Of a stretch of DNA of 14,874 nucleotides, positions 1 through 7,697 are shown piece by piece (position 1 is the stretch's first letter; every line of letters begins with the position of its first letter). The stretch spans positions 1 through 14,874 of the forward strand of contig JBFWMT010000061.1 of NCBI GenBank assembly GCA_050251415.1, read 5' to 3'. A program made the position numbers and the translations under genes. Source of the DNA: UBA8514 sp050251415. GTDB taxonomy: Bacteria; Bacillota; Clostridia; Lachnospirales; Anaerotignaceae. The notes under the pieces were generated by a model, which was given only the letters and a program-made list of their open reading frames with translations, was not told where the DNA came from and searched no databases.

Positions 1-1151
1 CTACAATATTTCCAGGTTTGGCATTTTCCTTTGTTGGCATTTTGCAATCAATGGACGAATTTAACATACCTGCGGCAATGAGTATTGTTTCAACTGCAAT
101 TATATTTATTTACTCTGTATTTTTAAATGACCGTTTTGGAATTTATGGACTTACGTTTGCATTTCTTATTGGGTGGGCAATGCAGGCAATTATACAGATT
201 CCCGCACTTTTAAAAAGAGGGTACAAGTACAAGCTATTTTTGGATTTTAAAGACGAGGGTCTTAAAAAGATAATTAAACTTATGCTGCCTGTTATGGTAA
301 GCACATGGATACAGCCTATTAACTTGGCTATAAACACTAAGTTTGCATCACGACTTTTAAACGGTGCCGGCGTTTCGCCACTGGGGTATGCAAATACGGT
401 ATATTCTATTGTTGTTGGTGTATTTGTTCTTTCTGTAGCCAATGTAATTTTTCCACGGCTTTCACGTATGACCATTGACAATGACAAAAAGCAGTTTGGC
501 AAAACAGTAAGCATAACCATGGAGGTTATGGCATTTTTGCTTATACCTATGACGGTTGGGCTTATGTGCCTTAGTGAACCTATAATAAGGGTCATTTTTC
601 AGCAAGGGGAATTTACCCAGTATGCTACCGCTTTAACAGCAAATGCACTGTTTTTCTTTTCCATTGGAATGATTGGGTTTGGAATACAGACTATTTTAAG
701 CCGTGCTTTTTATGCTGAACAAAATGGTCGTATACCCCTTTTAAGTGGAATTATTTCTATAGGGGTTAATGTCGCACTTTGCATTGTACTTGCGCCTGGA
801 ATGGGAATTGGGGGCCTTGCCCTTGCTTCTTCGGTTTCATCAACAGTTTCGGCAATTGTTTTGATTATACCAATGCAACAAAGAAATAAAATAATAAGTA
901 AAACGCTAGTTATTCAAGTAATTAAAATGATAATATCGGCAGTTATTATGGCTTCGGTGGTTGTATTGTGCAAAAATGCAATTTCAACTGCATTACAGCC
1001 GTCGTTTATAACAAGCTTTATAGAAGTAGGAGTACCTACTGTTTGTGGAGTTATTGTGTATATGGTTTTAACAAGAATTCTAGTTGTTCCACATGCAAAG
1101 ATGTTTTTTGACTTTGCAATAAATTTTGTGAAAGGAAAGATTAAAAAATGA
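1..1151 (+). CDS. murJ: MurJ/MviN-family lipid flippase, 5' partial
   Basis: This is a polytopic membrane protein of the MurJ/MviN (MOP superfamily) type, which moves undecaprenyl-linked precursors such as lipid II to the outer face of the membrane. The frame is open from base 3 with no stop upstream, so the TTG at 18 is an internal Leu codon. 382 residues are visible. The family is usually about 500-550 residues, so the first few membrane helices lie outside the window. Family hallmarks are the R-V-I-F-Q-Q-G-E-F-T block (near 588-617), followed by a helix and the S-R-A-F-Y-A motif (near 699-716), with many hydrophobic helices and a basic C-terminal tail. The stop overlaps the next start as ATGA (1148-1151), which implies translational coupling. 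Because it sits in a surface-polymer operon, it may flip a polymer precursor rather than lipid II; the sequence alone cannot decide. Family call firm, substrate uncertain. Confidence 0.88.
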   Translation, partial: TIFPGLAFSFVGILQSMDEFNIPAAMSIVSTAIIFIYSVFLNDRFGIYGLTFAFLIGWAMQAIIQIPALLKRGYKYKLFLDFKDEGLKKIIKLMLPVMVSTWIQPINLAINTKFASRLLNGAGVSPLGYANTVYSIVVGVFVLSVANVIFPRLSRMTIDNDKKQFGKTVSITMEVMAFLLIPMTVGLMCLSEPIIRVIFQQGEFTQYATALTANALFFFSIGMIGFGIQTILSRAFYAEQNGRIPLLSGIISIGVNVALCIVLAPGMGIGGLALASSVSSTVSAIVLIIPMQQRNKIISKTLVIQVIKMIISAVIMASVVVLCKNAISTALQPSFITSFIEVGVPTVCGVIVYMVLTRILVVPHAKMFFDFAINFVKGKIKK

Positions 1152-2557
1152 TAGAAAACAGTGTTGTTTATTCATTGCTTGCCCGTGGTGGTAATGCCTT
1201 TATGCGTGTTTTACAAAATAGCTTCTTGGTTAATATTTTTTTAACTCAAAATGACCATAATGAAACAGTTACAGGCAGTGTTATTTTTAAGCTGTACAGC
1301 TTTGCGCGAAGTATTTTTGTAAAGCTTTTTCAACTTTTGCACCTTCACAGACTTCTTGAGGGCAGTATATTTAAGATGGCATATATTTGGGCTGGCTTAA
1401 CGGTGGTGTTAGCTCCGTTTTTGCCTACTATGTTGGTGCTATTAATGAGTATTTCTGGATTTTTATCCCTCATGCTAAGGCTATTTTGCGAAAAGGATTT
1501 TCAGCTTAAATACAATTGCATAAACAAATATATTTACATTTATGCAGGGGTTTATCTTTTTGCAACCTTTGCCTCGGTTACGGTTAGGGGCAGCCTTTTT
1601 GGAGGACTGCTTTCTATTTGCTTTGTTCTGTTTTCAATTGTTATTATAAATGCTATTGAAAGCAAAAGGCAGGTGAAAATACTACTGTTTCTCATGGTTT
1701 GCGGTGGGGTTTTAGTGGCACTTTATGGGTTTTATCAGTATATGTTTCAGGATAAATTTGGCGGTGTATGGGTTGACACCGAAATGTTTGATGGAATGTT
1801 TAGGGTATATTCCACTTTTGCGAACCCTAATGTGCTTGGGGAATATTTTCTTTTAATTATTCCTTTAGCAGTAGCATGCTTTTTTATAACAAAGCCTATA
1901 ATTATGAAGTTGTTCTATCTTGGTGCAACAGGCGCTATGATGCTTTGTCTTATACTTACCTATTCAAGAGGGTGTTATATTGGTATACTTGTGGCAGCGG
2001 CTGTGTTTTTGGTACTTTTAGACAAGCGATTTATTTTTCTTGGCGTACTGGGATTGTTGCTTTTGCCTTTTGTTCTTCCAGAAACTATACTTAACAGGTT
2101 TATGAGCATTGGCAATATGTCAGATTCATCTACAAGCTACAGGGTGTACATTTGGATGGGAACCATTGCAATGCTTAAAGATTATTGGTTCAGCGGAGTT
2201 GGGCCAGGACAGGCGGCATACAACCTTGTATATCCTGTTTACGGCTACAACGGAATTAGTGCGCCTCATGCACACAATACTTATTTACAGATTATGTGCG
2301 ACTCAGGCATTATTGGTATACTTGCGTTTTTGGTGATAATTTATCAATATTTTAAAGCGCTTTTTTGTTCATATTTGAAAGAGACAGAGAAAACGGCAAG
2401 GGTACTTACCATAGGGGGAATGTCTGCAGTTGCTGGGTTTTTGGTCCAGAGTCTTTTTGACTATACTTTTTACAATTACAGAGTAATGCTGTTATTTTGG
2501 GCGGTTATTGGCATGGGTATAGTGTTTAGTAAATACACGGAGCTTAAGGAGGTGTAG
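1148..2557 (+). CDS. O-antigen ligase/polymerase (Wzy_C) family membrane protein
   Basis: This 469-residue polytopic membrane protein resembles the WaaL/Wzy_C superfamily, whose members polymerise or transfer lipid-linked glycans outside the membrane. Signature segments are T-F-A-N-P-N-V-L-G-E-Y-F (223-234), T-Y-S-R-G (271-275) at a helix end, and H-A-H-N-T-Y-L-Q (374-381) followed by D-S-G-I-I-G. The last segment carries the His/Asn region that is functionally essential in O-antigen ligases. About ten hydrophobic helices run from residue 78 to 459. Residues 1-75 come before the first helix and contain two related amphipathic units starting at Ser5 and Ser44, plus a partial third at Ser73. 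The ATG overlaps the flippase stop, and a GT4 gene begins 3 bases after the stop. A Wzy-like polymerase for a secondary wall polymer is the favoured role; ligase is the alternative. Confidence 0.85.
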   Translation: MIENSVVYSLLARGGNAFMRVLQNSFLVNIFLTQNDHNETVTGSVIFKLYSFARSIFVKLFQLLHLHRLLEGSIFKMAYIWAGLTVVLAPFLPTMLVLLMSISGFLSLMLRLFCEKDFQLKYNCINKYIYIYAGVYLFATFASVTVRGSLFGGLLSICFVLFSIVIINAIESKRQVKILLFLMVCGGVLVALYGFYQYMFQDKFGGVWVDTEMFDGMFRVYSTFANPNVLGEYFLLIIPLAVACFFITKPIIMKLFYLGATGAMMLCLILTYSRGCYIGILVAAAVFLVLLDKRFIFLGVLGLLLLPFVLPETILNRFMSIGNMSDSSTSYRVYIWMGTIAMLKDYWFSGVGPGQAAYNLVYPVYGYNGISAPHAHNTYLQIMCDSGIIGILAFLVIIYQYFKALFCSYLKETEKTARVLTIGGMSAVAGFLVQSLFDYTFYNYRVMLLFWAVIGMGIVFSKYTELKEV

Positions 2558-2560
2558 CAG

Positions 2561-3673
2561 GTGATTAAGGTTTTAAATATTATCAGTGACAGCAACATAG
2601 GCGGTGCAGGTCGTTGTGTGCTTAACTTTCTTAAATACTATAATCGTGAAGAATTTGAAGTTAAAGTGGTTGTTCCCAGAGGCAGCCTTTTAATACCTGA
2701 AATAAAAAAATTAGACACAGGGGTTATTGAAGCAGAAGGAATTGCCGAGAAATCTTTTAGTAGAGAAGCTGTTGGTAATTTGAAAAAAATTATAAAAGCT
2801 GAAAATCCTGATATTGTTCACACACATGGCAATTTAAGTGGACGTGTGGCGGCAAAGCTTTGTGGCAAAAAAATTGTGTACACAAGACACTCTGTTTTTC
2901 CTGTAAGCCCTAAAATAAGCAAGGGTATAGGAAAGTTTGCAAATAAAATGATAAATGAATATTTATCGGATGATATTATGGCTGTTGCACAGGCGGCTAA
3001 AGACAACCTTACAGAGGGTGGAATTTCTGCAAGCAAAGTAAAGGTTATACTTAACGGTGTAGAAAAGGTTAAAGAATGTACACCAGAGGAAAATACTGAA
3101 ACAAGAAAAAAATACGGAATTAATGAAAATGACTTTGTTGTGGGCATTATGGCACGCATGGAACCATACAAGGGACATAAATATCTTGTGGAAGCTGCTG
3201 AAATACTTAAAAGCAAGGGTAAAAACATAAAGGTGCTTATAATTGGCACTGGCGTAAGTGAAACTGAACTGAAAGCCATAGTTAAAGAAAAAGCTATGGA
3301 GAATACGGTTGTGTTTACAGGCTTTATAAGTGACATTAGGCGAATGCTTGGGGTTATGGACTTACAAGCCAATGCTTCCTATGGTACAGAGGCAACAAGC
3401 CTTGCACTTCTGGAGGGCATGAGCCTTGGCATACCTGCTGTTGTTAGTAATTACGGTGGAAACCCTGGGGTAATTACCCATGGTGAAAACGGATACATAT
3501 TCAACCTTAAAGATAGTGCTGACATGGCTAAGTATATGGAAATACTTATGGATGACAAGGGAAAATATGAATATATGAAAAAAAGGTCTGTTGAAATTTT
3601 CGAAGAAAAATTTACAGCTGAAATATATGCAAGAAATATTGAAAAAGTTTACGCAGGTGTTTTGGGAAAATGA
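2561..3673 (+). CDS. GT4-family glycosyltransferase
   Basis: A 370-residue cytosolic GT-B fold glycosyltransferase that moves a sugar from a nucleotide donor to an acceptor, probably a lipid-linked glycan. The N-terminal half has S-D-S-N-I-G-G-A-G-R (9-18), the usual glycine-rich loop, and D-I-V-H-T-H-G (84-90). The C-terminal half shows L-N-G-V-E (164-168), A-R-M-E-P-Y-K-G-H (198-206), and N-A-S-Y-G-T-E-A-T-S-L-A-L-L-E-G (271-286), a complete E-x7-E motif with E277 and E285. Length is normal for GT4. The start is GTG at 2561, supported by AAGGAGGTG (2546-2554) at the end of the upstream gene; only 3 bases separate it from the upstream stop. It probably extends the polymer repeat unit. Donor sugar cannot be predicted. 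Confidence 0.9.
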   Translation: MIKVLNIISDSNIGGAGRCVLNFLKYYNREEFEVKVVVPRGSLLIPEIKKLDTGVIEAEGIAEKSFSREAVGNLKKIIKAENPDIVHTHGNLSGRVAAKLCGKKIVYTRHSVFPVSPKISKGIGKFANKMINEYLSDDIMAVAQAAKDNLTEGGISASKVKVILNGVEKVKECTPEENTETRKKYGINENDFVVGIMARMEPYKGHKYLVEAAEILKSKGKNIKVLIIGTGVSETELKAIVKEKAMENTVVFTGFISDIRRMLGVMDLQANASYGTEATSLALLEGMSLGIPAVVSNYGGNPGVITHGENGYIFNLKDSADMAKYMEILMDDKGKYEYMKKRSVEIFEEKFTAEIYARNIEKVYAGVLGK

Positions 3674-3694
3674 TGATTATTTATTTAGTTTCCC
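3664..3694 (+). other. Hairpin spanning the GT4 stop codon
   Basis: GGGAAA (3664-3669) pairs perfectly with TTTCCC (3689-3694) around a 19-base AT-rich loop that contains the GT4 stop codon. No T-run follows, so it does not look like a terminator. It lies just before the ribosome site of the next gene (GAGGAG, 3701-3706) and could be an mRNA processing or stability element, or chance. Confidence 0.25.
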
Positions 3695-3717
3695 GGTAGA
3701 GAGGAGATGCAGATAAA

Positions 3718-4182
3718 GTGGAAAAGAAGAAATTTAAAATCAATTTATTTGATATTGTTATAGTTGTAATATTGCTTGTACTTGCAATTTTTGTTTACAA
3801 ATATACGCACAAGGAGGTAGCAGTGGAAACAAAGCCAATACGCTACACCTTTGAACTAACTGACAATCAAATTGGTTTTACTGACCATATTGAGGTTGGG
3901 GATGAAATAACCGACAATGTTAAAAACTATTATATGGGCAAGGTTGTAGCAGTTGAGAAAGTTCCCCACAAGGAGCTTACGGAAAATGTACAAACAGGTG
4001 AAATATTGGATGCCGAAATGCCAGGCAAGGAAACTGCCGTTGTTACTGTTGAAGCAAATGCAACTGAAAGTGCAAGCGATTTTAAGGTAAACGGATATTT
4101 TACAGTTAAAGCAGGGCTGGAGGTTGCTGCAAAGGGACCTGGCTATGCAGGCCGTGGATATATACTTAGCATTGAGCGATAG
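3718..4182 (+). CDS. DUF4330-family single-pass membrane protein (copy A)
   Basis: A 154-residue protein of unknown function with a short basic cytosolic N-terminus (MEKKKFK), one membrane helix (about 9-29) and an extracytoplasmic domain of about 125 residues. It resembles DUF4330 proteins and its downstream neighbour: both have an N-terminal anchor, then V-G-D-x-x-x-D (60-66 here), a G-K-V-V-A-V strand (74-79), and a second V-T-V-E-A strand (109-113). The alternation of short strands suggests a small beta-rich domain. No catalytic motif or cysteine is visible. It starts at GTG 3718, with GAGGAG (3701-3706) 11 bases upstream; an ATG at 3707 is out of frame. It is separated from the GT4 gene by 44 bases and followed 13 bases later by copy B. 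Its position suggests a role in assembly or export of the surface polymer, which is inference. Confidence 0.75.
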   Translation: MEKKKFKINLFDIVIVVILLVLAIFVYKYTHKEVAVETKPIRYTFELTDNQIGFTDHIEVGDEITDNVKNYYMGKVVAVEKVPHKELTENVQTGEILDAEMPGKETAVVTVEANATESASDFKVNGYFTVKAGLEVAAKGPGYAGRGYILSIER

Positions 4183-4195
4183 GAGGAGATAAGTA

Positions 4196-4681
4196 ATGAA
4201 GCTGATTGACGAAAAAGGAAAATTATTTGGCAAGATAAATGCCATTGACTGCTGTGTGCTTTTACTTATTATTGCCTTGGGTATTGGTGCATATGCAAAA
4301 TTTGGAATGGAGAAAACAAGCAATTCTGCAGCTATGGAGCCGATAAGCTACAGTGTTAAAATTGAAAAGGTTAGAAAAGTTGCCCTTAACAATGTGCAGG
4401 TTGGGGATACTCTTTTTGATAAAACATCGGGTAATGCAATTGGCACTATTGTGGCTGTTGATAGCGAGCAGGCTACTGAAAGAATAAAGATGCCAAACGG
4501 AACTATTGTAAGAGGCAATGTTGAAAATAGAATCAATTTAATACTTACTGTTGAGGCAGAAGGCGTTGTTAATGAAGGCGGATGGTTTGTAAACAAAACC
4601 TATGAACTGCTTGTTGGGTCTAAAAAGAAATTCATTACAAAATACTTTGAATGCGAAGGCAGTGTTAATGAAATTTTTTAG
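4196..4681 (+). CDS. DUF4330-family single-pass membrane protein (copy B)
   Basis: A 161-residue protein that matches the DUF4330 pattern more closely than copy A: an N-terminal D-E-K-G-K-L-F-G-K-I-N-A-I-D segment (5-18) running straight into one membrane helix (about 18-36), then an extracytoplasmic domain. Shared with copy A are V-G-D-x-x-x-D (69-75) and G-T-I-V-A-V (83-88), then L-T-V-E-A (117-121). The two copies are divergent, so this is not a recent duplication. The ribosome site AGGAGGAG (4181-4188) overlaps the stop codon of copy A, indicating coupled translation and possibly a hetero-oligomer. Function is unknown; location between glycosyltransferase genes points to cell-envelope polymer assembly. 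Confidence 0.8.
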   Translation: MKLIDEKGKLFGKINAIDCCVLLLIIALGIGAYAKFGMEKTSNSAAMEPISYSVKIEKVRKVALNNVQVGDTLFDKTSGNAIGTIVAVDSEQATERIKMPNGTIVRGNVENRINLILTVEAEGVVNEGGWFVNKTYELLVGSKKKFITKYFECEGSVNEIF

Positions 4682-4702
4682 CATTGAAATATAGGTGATA
4701 TT

Positions 4703-6934
4703 ATGCATAGAAAATATACTATACTTATGGCTTTGATGGGACTAGAGATAGGTGGGGCAGAAACTCATGTTGTAGAATTAGCCAAGCAACTAAATAAAGA
4801 GGGACATCGCATTATTGTAGCATCAAATGGTGGTGTGTATGTAAAAGAACTTGAGGATGTGGGAGTAAAGCACTATAAAGTTCCTATGAACAGACGCACT
4901 TTGGGCAGCATGAGAAAATCCTATTTTTTGCTTAAGGATATTATTAAAAAGGAAAACCCAGACATTGTACATTCTCATGCAAGAATACCTGGATTTATTT
5001 GTGGACTGCTTAAAAAGAGAATGAATTTTACATTTGTAACAACAGCACATTGGGTGTTCTACACAGGTATGGGTCTTAAATACATTACTAACTGGGGGCA
5101 AAAAGTAGTTGCTGTTAGTGATGATATTAAAGACTATCTTATTAAAAATTATGGTGTTGACAGAAATAATATTTTTGTAACCATAAACGGTATTGACACC
5201 GACAAGTTCTCGCCTAAAATTAAGGGCAAGGGCGTTATGAAAGAATTTAATATTACCGAATATGATAATACGCTGGTGTATGTAAGCCGAATGGACGAAG
5301 ATAGAGCCCTTGTAGCAAAGCAACTTATTGACCTTGCGCCACAGCTAAGCAAAAAAATAAAAAGACTACGCATCCTTATTGTTGGTGGTGGTAATGTTTT
5401 TGACAAGCTTAAAGCGAAGGCAGAGGAAGTAAACGCTTCCATAGGCCGAGAATGTTTAACTATGGTTGGGGCAAGAACGGACATAAATGAGTTGATTGCA
5501 GTGGGCAAGGTTTTTGTTGGTGTAAGCCGTGCGGCGTTGGAGGCTATGGCCGCGGCAAAGCCTGTTATTATTGCCGGTAACGAGGGCTACATTGGTCTGT
5601 TTAAAAAAGAAAAACTTGAACTGGCACAGGAAAATAATTTTTGTTGCCGTGGCTGTCCGCAATCAACTGAACTGCTTTTGGAACATGACATTATTTATAC
5701 AATGAATGCTATTGGTAATGTTCAGCGTGGAGAACTTGGTGAATATGGTAGAAAAGTGATTTTTCAAAATTATTCTGTAAATAAAATGGCGTCAGACTGC
5801 ATAATGGCGTACGATGATGCGTGGGATGAAAATGAGGGTAGATGTCACAAGGTACTTATGTCAGGCTATTATGGGTTTAATAACTCTGGTGATGATGCTA
5901 TACTTTTATCAATACATGCAAATATGCGTAAGCTTAATCAAAAAACTAAAATAACTGTACTTGCAAATAACCCAATTCAAACAAAGCAGAAATACGGGGT
6001 TGATGTTGTTTATAGGTATAATATTTTTAGTGTTATAAAGGCTATTAAAAATTGTGATGTGCTGATAAGCGGTGGTGGTAGTCTTTTACAGGACAGAACA
6101 AGCACACGTTCCATAGTGTATTATCTTTCCATAATTAAGTGTGCTAAGCTGTTTGGCAAAAAGGTTATGCTGTATGCAAACGGGATTGGTCCAGTTACAA
6201 AACCTAAAAACAGGCGGTTGGTTAAAAACGTTGTTAACAAGGTTGATGTTATTACACTACGTGAGGAAAATTCCTTGGAGGAGCTTAGAGGCATGGGAGT
6301 GGATAACCCTAATGCTTATGTTACGGCAGATCCAGTGTTTACCCTTGACAGTATTACACGTCAGAAAGCGGAAAAAATACTTTGTGAACAGGGAATACCA
6401 ATGGATAAGCCAATTGTTGGCGTATCCGTAAGGAACTGGAAAGATGTGGATACGTTTATTACGGATTTTGCGGTACTTTGTGACAGAGTGCATAATGAAC
6501 TTGGCAGAACAATTGTGTTCATACCAATGCAGGTACCAAATGACATTAATATCAGCCGTGTGGTACAAAGTAAAATGAAAAGTGATTCTTTTATTTTAAG
6601 AGATGATGCAACTCCATTTGAAACAATGGGTATAATAGGGTTAATGGATTTTGTAATGAGCATGAGGTTGCATACACTTATTTTTGCCGCAAGGCAAAGA
6701 ATCCCGCTTATAGGTTTTAGTTATGACCCTAAGATAGATTTCTATTTGAAGGAGTTTAGTATGCCAAGTGGAGGAGACGTAGATAATTACAACCTAGAAG
6801 ATGCTTTTAGAAAAATCAAGGCAATGATTGAAAATAGAGAAGCGTATGTAGAAAAGCTTGACGGGGCTGTGCGTGGTCTCGAAAGACTTGCGGAAAAAAA
6901 TGAGGATTATTTAGTTGAGCTGTTAGAGGGATAG
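4703..6934 (+). CDS. csaB: GT4-like glycosyltransferase fused to CsaB polysaccharide pyruvyl transferase
   Basis: A 743-residue two-domain cytosolic enzyme. Residues 1-375 form a GT-B glycosyltransferase: G-L-E-I-G-G-A-E-T-H (13-22), D-I-V-H-S-H-A-R (87-94), I-N-G-I-D (161-165) and a nucleotide-sugar-site-like segment V-S-R-A-A-L-E-A-M-A (274-283). Residues 383-743 are CsaB, which transfers pyruvate from phosphoenolpyruvate to a ManNAc residue of a lipid-linked wall-polymer precursor. Its marks are M-S-G-Y-Y-G-F-N-N-S-G-D-D-A (386-399), S-G-G-G-S-L-L-Q-D (456-464) and M-R-L-H-T-L-I-F-A (654-662). The frame is unbroken through the linker (371-382). The GT half is unusual: it lacks the first Glu of E-x7-E and the usual Lys after the V-S-R-M-D loop, and it carries C-C-x-x-C at 314-318. 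Start ATG follows AGGTGAT (4693-4699). In S-layer bacteria, pyruvylated polymer binds SLH-domain proteins; none is seen here. Confidence 0.92.
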   Translation: MHRKYTILMALMGLEIGGAETHVVELAKQLNKEGHRIIVASNGGVYVKELEDVGVKHYKVPMNRRTLGSMRKSYFLLKDIIKKENPDIVHSHARIPGFICGLLKKRMNFTFVTTAHWVFYTGMGLKYITNWGQKVVAVSDDIKDYLIKNYGVDRNNIFVTINGIDTDKFSPKIKGKGVMKEFNITEYDNTLVYVSRMDEDRALVAKQLIDLAPQLSKKIKRLRILIVGGGNVFDKLKAKAEEVNASIGRECLTMVGARTDINELIAVGKVFVGVSRAALEAMAAAKPVIIAGNEGYIGLFKKEKLELAQENNFCCRGCPQSTELLLEHDIIYTMNAIGNVQRGELGEYGRKVIFQNYSVNKMASDCIMAYDDAWDENEGRCHKVLMSGYYGFNNSGDDAILLSIHANMRKLNQKTKITVLANNPIQTKQKYGVDVVYRYNIFSVIKAIKNCDVLISGGGSLLQDRTSTRSIVYYLSIIKCAKLFGKKVMLYANGIGPVTKPKNRRLVKNVVNKVDVITLREENSLEELRGMGVDNPNAYVTADPVFTLDSITRQKAEKILCEQGIPMDKPIVGVSVRNWKDVDTFITDFAVLCDRVHNELGRTIVFIPMQVPNDINISRVVQSKMKSDSFILRDDATPFETMGIIGLMDFVMSMRLHTLIFAARQRIPLIGFSYDPKIDFYLKEFSMPSGGDVDNYNLEDAFRKIKAMIENREAYVEKLDGAVRGLERLAEKNEDYLVELLEG

Positions 6935-6944
6935 GGGCTTAGTT

Positions 6945-7670
6945 ATGAGAATTGTTACAGAAATACTTGGGGTTCCATTTGATGTGCTTACAATGGAGGG
7001 TGCAGTTGAAAAAGCAGTACATTTTTTTGAGGACGGCGGTAGACACATAATTTGTACACCTAACCCCGAAATAGTTATGGAAGCACAAAGCGATGAACAG
7101 CTTATGAATATACTTAAGGCGGCAGACCTAGTTGTACCAGATGGTGTTGGAATTGTGTGGGCATCAAAACACTCGTCTGTAAAAATAAGTGAACGAGTGG
7201 CTGGCTACGATTTATGTCAGCACATAATGAAAAGAATGGCCAAAACTGGAAAAAGCGTGTATTTTTTCGGAGGAGCACCAGGGGTTGCGGCTGCAGCAGC
7301 AAAAAGAATGTGTAAAGAATACCCAGGGCTTAAAGTTCTGGGAACAAGAAACGGATTTTTTAACTCAAAGGACGAAAAGGAAATTATTGCTGAAATTAAA
7401 TTGCTTAAACCAGATTTGTTGCTTGTGGGCATTGGCGCGCCAAGGCAGGAAAAATGGATTTACGAAAACCTGCGCTTTACAGGAGCAAAGGTTGCTATTG
7501 GTGTGGGCGGAAGTTTTGATGTTATGGCAGGCAATCTTAAACGAGCACCTAAAATATACCAAAAACTTGGATTAGAATGGTTTCATAGGCTAGTAAGTCA
7601 GCCTACAAGGTTTAAAAGAATGATGAGGTTACCAATATTTGTTATTAAGGTAATAACAGCAAAAAGATAA
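6945..7670 (+). CDS. tagA: TagA/WecG/CpsF-family (GT26) glycosyltransferase
   Basis: A 241-residue membrane-associated glycosyltransferase, of the family that adds ManNAc to undecaprenyl-PP-GlcNAc in teichoic acid and secondary wall polymer synthesis. The family core is intact: C-T-P-N-P-E (37-42), D-L-V-V-P-D-G-V-G (61-69), R-V-A-G-Y-D-L (84-90), Y-F-F-G-G-A-P-G (106-113), V-G-I-G-A-P-R-Q-E-K-W (161-171) and G-V-G-G-S-F-D-V-M-A-G (186-196). Thr38 and Asp66 correspond to the active-site Thr and Asp described for TagA. The C-terminal tail has W-F-H-R and several Arg/Lys (212-231), matching the part that contacts the membrane and closes the active site. It starts 10 bases after the csaB-fusion stop. 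The TagA-CsaB pairing strongly suggests a ManNAc-containing pyruvylated polymer. The donor could differ, since WecG members use ManNAcA. Confidence 0.93.
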   Translation: MRIVTEILGVPFDVLTMEGAVEKAVHFFEDGGRHIICTPNPEIVMEAQSDEQLMNILKAADLVVPDGVGIVWASKHSSVKISERVAGYDLCQHIMKRMAKTGKSVYFFGGAPGVAAAAAKRMCKEYPGLKVLGTRNGFFNSKDEKEIIAEIKLLKPDLLLVGIGAPRQEKWIYENLRFTGAKVAIGVGGSFDVMAGNLKRAPKIYQKLGLEWFHRLVSQPTRFKRMMRLPIFVIKVITAKR

Positions 7671-7697
7671 TATTTATGGAGCAGAGGGTGAACATTG

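Noticed and set aside
18..20. TTG as start of the flippase gene
   Set aside because: The frame is open upstream to base 3 and the family is much longer, so this is an internal codon of a gene cut by the window edge.
143..595. 150-codon minus-strand frame opposite the flippase gene
   Set aside because: It is complementary to codons of a conserved membrane protein and has no independent support.
2818..3372. 184-codon minus-strand frame opposite the GT4 gene
   Set aside because: It mirrors a clear GT4 gene, has no ribosome site, and its protein has no recognisable pattern; treated as a shadow.
5800..5870. Split of the GT-CsaB gene into two genes, with a start at the CsaB domain
   Set aside because: The frame runs through the linker with no stop, and the upstream purine stretch is weak; a fusion protein is simpler.
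7695..7697. TTG start for the YitT-family gene
   Set aside because: The adjacent ATG at 7698 is a better start codon with an equally good ribosome site.
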